From: CAKTOF01 sp964544345
GTDB lineage: Bacteria > Bacillota > Clostridia > Oscillospirales > Oscillospiraceae
DNA length: 8,230 nucleotides
NCBI GenBank assembly: GCA_964544345.1
Contig: CAZJBT010000097.1
Span: 1 to 8,230 of the forward strand
Direction: 5' to 3'
Below are positions 4,659 to 8,230 of this stretch, in pieces. The notes beneath the pieces are model-generated. The model was not told the origin of the DNA. It saw nothing but the letters and a program-made list of their open reading frames with translations, and ran no database searches. Made by a program: the position numbers and the translations under genes. Numbering within the stretch: position 1 is the first letter of the stretch; each line of letters starts with the position of its first letter.

Positions 4659-6514
4659 CACGCCGGCAGAAGCGCAATCTCGCACGGATCTTGATTGCCG
4701 GCGTACTCTACCTCACCGGTCTGATCCTGGACAAAACAAACGTTCCCGGCTGGCTACCGATCCCATTTCTGATCGCAGCCTATCTGTTGGTCGGCTATGA
4801 TGTGCTGTGGGCCGCGGTTCGCAACATTGGCTCCGGTCAGATTTTTGACGAGAACTTTCTGATGTCGATCGCGACCATCGGTGCGTTTGCTCTGCAGGAT
4901 TGGCTCGAGGGAGTGGCAGTCATGCTGTTCTATCAGGTCGGCGAGCTGTTCCAGAGCTGCGCTGTCGAGCGCTCTCGCCGCAGCATTTCCGAACTGATGG
5001 ATCTGCGTCCGGATTATGCTGTCGTGCTTGTGGACGGGGAGGAGATCCGCAAAGATCCGGAGGAGGTCGCGGTCGGCGATATCCTTCTCGTCAAGCCCGG
5101 CGAGCGCATTCCGGTCGACGGGCTGATTCTCGAGGGCAGCGCACTGATCGACACCTCGAAGATCACAGGCGAGTCCATGCCCGCTGAGATCGCAGCGGGC
5201 GAGCAGGTGCTCTCCGGCTGTGTCAACCTGAGCGGTGTGCTGAGGATCCGTGCAGAGAGCGCATTTGCGCACTCAACGGTCGCCCGCATTCTCGAGCTGA
5301 CTGAGGAGGCGCAGCTCAAAAAGGCCAAAACCGAGCAATTCATCACGCGCTTTGCGCGCGTCTATACGCCTGCCGTCGTTGCAGCGGCCGTGCTGCTTGC
5401 CCTGCTGCCGCCGCTGCTGCTGCATCAAGCGTTCGCTACATGGGTGAGCCGCGCACTTCTGTTTCTTGTCGTCTCCTGCCCGTGCGCGCTGGTGATCTCC
5501 GTACCGCTGAGCTTTTTTGGCGGCATGGGCGCGGCGTCTCGCGCAGGCGTTATCGTAAAAGGGAGCATTGCGCTCGAGCGGCTTGCACAGGCCGGAACGG
5601 TCGTCTTTGACAAAACCGGCACGCTGACGACCGGGCAGTTCCATGTCGAGCGGATCTGTCCTGCGGATCGCTCAGAGGAGGAGCTTCTGCGCCTTTGCGC
5701 GCTGGCGGAAACATATTCGGCGCATCCGGTGGCGCGAGCCGTCATCGCCCGCGCCGGCGAGGCGCAAGGAGAAGTGTCCGATACCGAGGAGCTTCCTGGC
5801 CGCGGTATCTGCGCACTGGTCGACGGCAGCCGTGTCCTGGCCGGCAACGCGAAGCTGATGGAGCAGGAGGGCATCGCCTACATACCGCTGGAGGGAGCTG
5901 GCACGGTGATCTATGTGGCGAGCAACGGACGATTCTGTGGTTCCGTCCTCGTCTGTGATACTGTAAAGGATGAGGCTGCGCGTGCTGTGGCCGCGCTCCG
6001 CCGCCGTGGGATAAAGAAAACGATCATGCTGACCGGCGACAGCGAAGCGCCTGCGGCCGATGTGGCACGCAAGACCGGACTGGACGGATACTACGCCTCG
6101 CTGCTTCCACAGGATAAGATCGAACAGCTCGACCAGCTTCTTGCCGCGCCGCATGACGGCAGTGTGGTGTACGTCGGCGACGGCGTGAACGACGCGCCGG
6201 CGCTGACGCTCTCCGATGTCGGAGTCGCGATGGGCGGCGTCGGCTCAGACGCGGCCATCGAAGCGGCCGACGTGGTCGTGCTCACAGACAATCCGGAAAA
6301 AATCGCGATCTCTGTCGATATCGGACGCAAAACCGTGCGCATTGCTCGGCAGAACATTGTGTTCGCGCTGATAATCAAGCTGGCCATTATGGTGCTCGGC
6401 GCGATGGGCTACGCCAATATGTGGATGGCTGTTTTTGCGGATGTTGGCGTCGCGGTGCTGGCGATCTTGAACGCTATGCGCACCATGCGCGTTCTCAGCA
6501 CAGACGCAATATGA
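4655..6514 (+). CDS. cadA: P1B-2 type Zn/Cd/Pb-exporting P-type ATPase without N-terminal HMA domain
   Basis: This 619-residue membrane pump uses ATP to expel divalent soft metals. Eight membrane helices are visible, at about 11-26, 34-55, 67-80, 86-100, 236-256, 266-284, 568-585 and 589-608. The actuator loop has TGES (171-174), the membrane motif is SCPCALVISVP (274-284), the phosphorylated Asp is in DKTGT (319-323), the nucleotide-domain HP is at 357-358, then MLTGD (458-462) and GDGVNDAP (508-515). CPC with Lys575 in helix 7 and Asp596 in FADVG of helix 8 is the P1B-2 signature known from ZntA. All catalytic residues are present. Unlike most CadA/ZntA proteins it has no HMA domain of its own; the first helix begins within about ten residues. 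The GTG start overlaps the HMA gene stop (GTGA), and a stop at 4640-4642 in this frame excludes a longer N terminus. A terminator follows. Confidence 0.96.
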   Translation: MTRRQKRNLARILIAGVLYLTGLILDKTNVPGWLPIPFLIAAYLLVGYDVLWAAVRNIGSGQIFDENFLMSIATIGAFALQDWLEGVAVMLFYQVGELFQSCAVERSRRSISELMDLRPDYAVVLVDGEEIRKDPEEVAVGDILLVKPGERIPVDGLILEGSALIDTSKITGESMPAEIAAGEQVLSGCVNLSGVLRIRAESAFAHSTVARILELTEEAQLKKAKTEQFITRFARVYTPAVVAAAVLLALLPPLLLHQAFATWVSRALLFLVVSCPCALVISVPLSFFGGMGAASRAGVIVKGSIALERLAQAGTVVFDKTGTLTTGQFHVERICPADRSEEELLRLCALAETYSAHPVARAVIARAGEAQGEVSDTEELPGRGICALVDGSRVLAGNAKLMEQEGIAYIPLEGAGTVIYVASNGRFCGSVLVCDTVKDEAARAVAALRRRGIKKTIMLTGDSEAPAADVARKTGLDGYYASLLPQDKIEQLDQLLAAPHDGSVVYVGDGVNDAPALTLSDVGVAMGGVGSDAAIEAADVVVLTDNPEKIAISVDIGRKTVRIARQNIVFALIIKLAIMVLGAMGYANMWMAVFADVGVAVLAILNAMRTMRVLSTDAI

Positions 6515-6539
6515 TCGGGATTGCGCCGGGACGTATCAC

Positions 6540-6587
6540 AAAATAAAGTGGCGCGCAGGATTTTTTCTGCGCGCCACTTTATTTTTT
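6540..6587 (+). terminator. Intrinsic terminator of the cad operon
   Basis: A perfect 19-bp stem, with arms 6540-6558 and 6567-6585 and the core GTGGCGCGCAG/CTGCGCGCCAC, closes an 8-nt loop GATTTTTT. The right arm ends in a T-rich tract (TTTATTTTTT, 6578-6587). It begins 25 nt after the ATPase stop. The A-rich left arm makes the sequence partly bidirectional, but no convergent gene is present. It insulates leuC from cad transcription. Confidence 0.93.
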
Positions 6588-6637
6588 CGGAGGAATATGG
6601 CATAATACAAAATAATACTCTGATGGGGGCGAGAACA

Positions 6638-7897
6638 ATGGGTATGACCATGACCCAAAAGATCCTGGCTGCGCACGCTGGTTTGCCGGAGGTGCATGCC
6701 GGCGACCTGATCGAAGCAAAGCTCGACCTGGTGCTCGGCAACGACGTGACCACTCCGGTCGCGATCGACGTATTTGAGGACGCAGGCTTTACCAAGGTCT
6801 TTGACAAAGATAAAATCGCGATCGTACTGGATCATTTCACTCCGTGCAAGGACATCAATGCTGCGAAGCTGTCGGCACAGGCGCGCGAGTTCGCACACGC
6901 TCACGCCATTACGAATTTCTTTGACGTCGGTACGATGGGCATCGAGCACGCGCTGGTGCCGGAGAAGGGCTTGATCGCCGCGGGCGAGACGTGCATCGGC
7001 GCAGATTCACACACCTGTACATACGGCGCGCTCGGCGCGTTTTCGACCGGCGTCGGCTCGACGGATATGTGTGCGGGCATGGTGTCCGGCGTCAACTGGT
7101 TCAGGGTTCCTGCAGCCATCCGCTTTGAGCTGACCGGCGCGCTGCGGCCTTACGTTTCCGGCAAGGATGTGATCCTGCACATCATCGGTATGATCGGTGT
7201 GGACGGCGCACTTTATAAGTCGATGGAATTCACCGGCCCGGGCATTCGATCGCTTTCGATGGACGACCGCTTCACCATCGCCAATATGGCGATCGAGGCG
7301 GGCGCAAAAAATGGCATTTTCCCGGTGGATGAGAAAACGGTCGAATATATGCAGGGGCGCGTGGATCGGCTCTATACGGTCTACGAGGCGGATCCGGATG
7401 CGGAATACGAGCAGACCATTACGATCGACCTGTCCGCGCTCGAGCCGACGGTCAGCCTGCCGCACCTGCCGAGCAACACAAAAACTGTTGCCGAGGTGCG
7501 CGGCCTACCGATCCAGCAATGCGTCATCGGCTCCTGCACCAACGGCCGCATCTCCGACCTGCGTTCTGCCGCAGAGATCCTGCGCGGCCGCCATGTCGCG
7601 AACGACGTGCGCTGCATCATCATCCCGGCAACGCAGGATGTGTATCTGCAGGCGATGAAAGAGGGTCTGCTTGAGACGTTCATCTCTGCTGGTGCCGTGG
7701 TCTCCACGCCGACCTGCGGCCCGTGCCTCGGCGGTCACATGGGCGTCCTGGCTGAGGGCGAGCGCGCTGTCTCAACTACTAACCGTAACTTTGTCGGCCG
7801 CATGGGTCATGTCAAGAGCGAGGTCGTCCTCGCATCGCCCGCGGTGGCGGCGGCCTCCGCAGTTGCCGGTCACATCTGTGCGCCGGACGATCTGTGA
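6638..7897 (+). CDS. leuC: 3-isopropylmalate dehydratase large subunit
   Basis: LeuC and LeuD together isomerise 2-isopropylmalate to 3-isopropylmalate in leucine synthesis, using a 4Fe-4S cluster. This 419-residue protein has the normal length of the shorter LeuC/homoaconitase subfamily. The cluster cysteines are Cys300 in CVIGSCTNGR (295-304) and Cys360 and Cys363 in TCGPCLGG (359-366). Other aconitase-superfamily segments are present: LDHFTPCKD (64-72), GADSHTCTYGALGAFSTGVGSTD (121-143) and KSMEFTGPG (194-202). The frame is open back to 6521, but that would run through the terminator. ATG at 6638 is chosen because GGGGG (6625-6629) lies eight nucleotides upstream and MGMTMTQKILAAHAGL fits the family start. 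Promoter evidence is weak (CATAAT at 6601). leuD follows after 18 nt. Homoaconitase or a related hydro-lyase is possible in this subfamily, but leucine synthesis is likelier. Confidence 0.94.
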   Translation: MGMTMTQKILAAHAGLPEVHAGDLIEAKLDLVLGNDVTTPVAIDVFEDAGFTKVFDKDKIAIVLDHFTPCKDINAAKLSAQAREFAHAHAITNFFDVGTMGIEHALVPEKGLIAAGETCIGADSHTCTYGALGAFSTGVGSTDMCAGMVSGVNWFRVPAAIRFELTGALRPYVSGKDVILHIIGMIGVDGALYKSMEFTGPGIRSLSMDDRFTIANMAIEAGAKNGIFPVDEKTVEYMQGRVDRLYTVYEADPDAEYEQTITIDLSALEPTVSLPHLPSNTKTVAEVRGLPIQQCVIGSCTNGRISDLRSAAEILRGRHVANDVRCIIIPATQDVYLQAMKEGLLETFISAGAVVSTPTCGPCLGGHMGVLAEGERAVSTTNRNFVGRMGHVKSEVVLASPAVAAASAVAGHICAPDDL

Positions 7898-7915
7898 GAA
7901 AGGGGAGAGGAAACG

Positions 7916-8230
7916 ATGAAATTCACCGGAACTGTCTATAAATACGGCTCCAACGTCGATACTGACGTCATTATCCCGGCTCGCTACCTCAACGCGCCGG
8001 ATCGTGCGTCGCTGGCTTCGCACTGCATGGAGGACATCGACGCGAATTTTGTAAAAACTGTGCAGCCCGGCGACATCATGGTCGCAGAGTGGAACTTCGG
8101 CTGCGGCTCGTCCCGCGAGCATGCGCCAATGGCCATCCAGGCCAGCGGCGTCTCGGCTGTCATCGCGTCGAGCTTTGCGCGGATCTTCTACCGCAACGCC
8201 ATTAACATCGGCCTTCCGATCCTCGAGTGC
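7916..8230 (+). CDS. leuD: 3-isopropylmalate dehydratase small subunit, 3' end cut off by the window edge
   Basis: The frame from 7916 reads 105 codons to the window edge without a stop, about two thirds of the usual 160-170 residues. It is the swivelling small subunit that completes the LeuC active site. The N terminus MKFTGTVYKYGSNVDTDVII (1-20) with PARYL (21-25) is the LeuD opening. GCGSSREHAP (62-71) is the family signature, contributing substrate-binding residues, and SSFARIFYRNAINIGLP (85-101) follows as expected. GGGGAGAGG (7902-7910) lies five nucleotides before ATG. The gap to leuC is 18 nt, so the two are co-transcribed. leuB or other leucine genes could follow beyond the window. 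Confidence 0.95.
   Translation, partial: MKFTGTVYKYGSNVDTDVIIPARYLNAPDRASLASHCMEDIDANFVKTVQPGDIMVAEWNFGCGSSREHAPMAIQASGVSAVIASSFARIFYRNAINIGLPILEC

Noticed and set aside
6589..6605. Two-codon leader minigene (GGAGG, then ATG GCA TAA) before leuC as an attenuator
   Set aside because: The spacing from GGAGG to ATG is only 3 nt, no leucine codons are present, and the segment after it is too short for alternative terminator folds.
6521..6637. N-terminal extension of LeuC by 39 residues
   Set aside because: It reads through the terminator hairpin, and the LeuC family begins at MGMTMTQK; the internal ATG has a ribosome binding site.

Overview
The window looks like chromosomal DNA from a Gram-positive anaerobe of the class Clostridia, probably an Oscillospiraceae/Ruminococcaceae-type gut bacterium. 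This is inferred from the GC-rich coding sequence, AT-rich sigma-A-type promoters, strong AGGAGG-like ribosome binding sites, a CadC-type metal sensor and a LeuC that starts MGMTMTQKIL. No taxonomic search was possible. Gene content is ordinary housekeeping plus a heavy-metal efflux operon. I found no CRISPR array, insertion sequence, phage gene or tRNA.

Positions 1-3939 read leftward (minus strand). In transcription order they hold a dCTP deaminase (dcd), a secreted lipoprotein of unknown function with its own promoter, a 70-residue acidic protein of unknown function, smpB, a cytoplasmic cyclophilin-type prolyl isomerase, a short-chain dehydrogenase, and the tmRNA gene ssrA with its own near-consensus promoter. 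ssrA runs off the left edge inside its T-loop. SmpB and tmRNA are the two partners of trans-translation, the rescue of stalled ribosomes, and they lie on the same strand about 1.4 kb apart. The genes from the 70-residue protein to the dehydrogenase are packed with gaps of 15 nt or less, or 4-nt overlaps, so they are probably one operon.

Positions 3940-4071 are a compact divergent promoter region. The dcd promoter (leftward) and the cadC promoter (rightward) stand back to back with only 5 bp between their -35 boxes. Downstream of the cadC -10 box lies a clear SmtB/CadC-family operator with three TGAACA half-sites at exact 8-bp spacing.

Positions 4072-6514 read rightward and form a three-gene metal-resistance operon: a CadC-like ArsR-family repressor, a free-standing 73-residue heavy-metal-associated (HMA) domain protein, and a P1B-2 (Zn/Cd/Pb) ATPase that lacks its own N-terminal HMA domain. 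Each junction is a 4-nt start/stop overlap. A perfect long-stem intrinsic terminator follows (6540-6587).

Positions 6638-8230 hold leuC (complete) and leuD (cut by the right edge), the two subunits of 3-isopropylmalate dehydratase in leucine synthesis.

The points most worth a second look are the split HMA/ATPase arrangement with its operator array, the tmRNA tag ending in LVLAAA and its structured promoter/leader, and the two unrecognised genes upstream of smpB.
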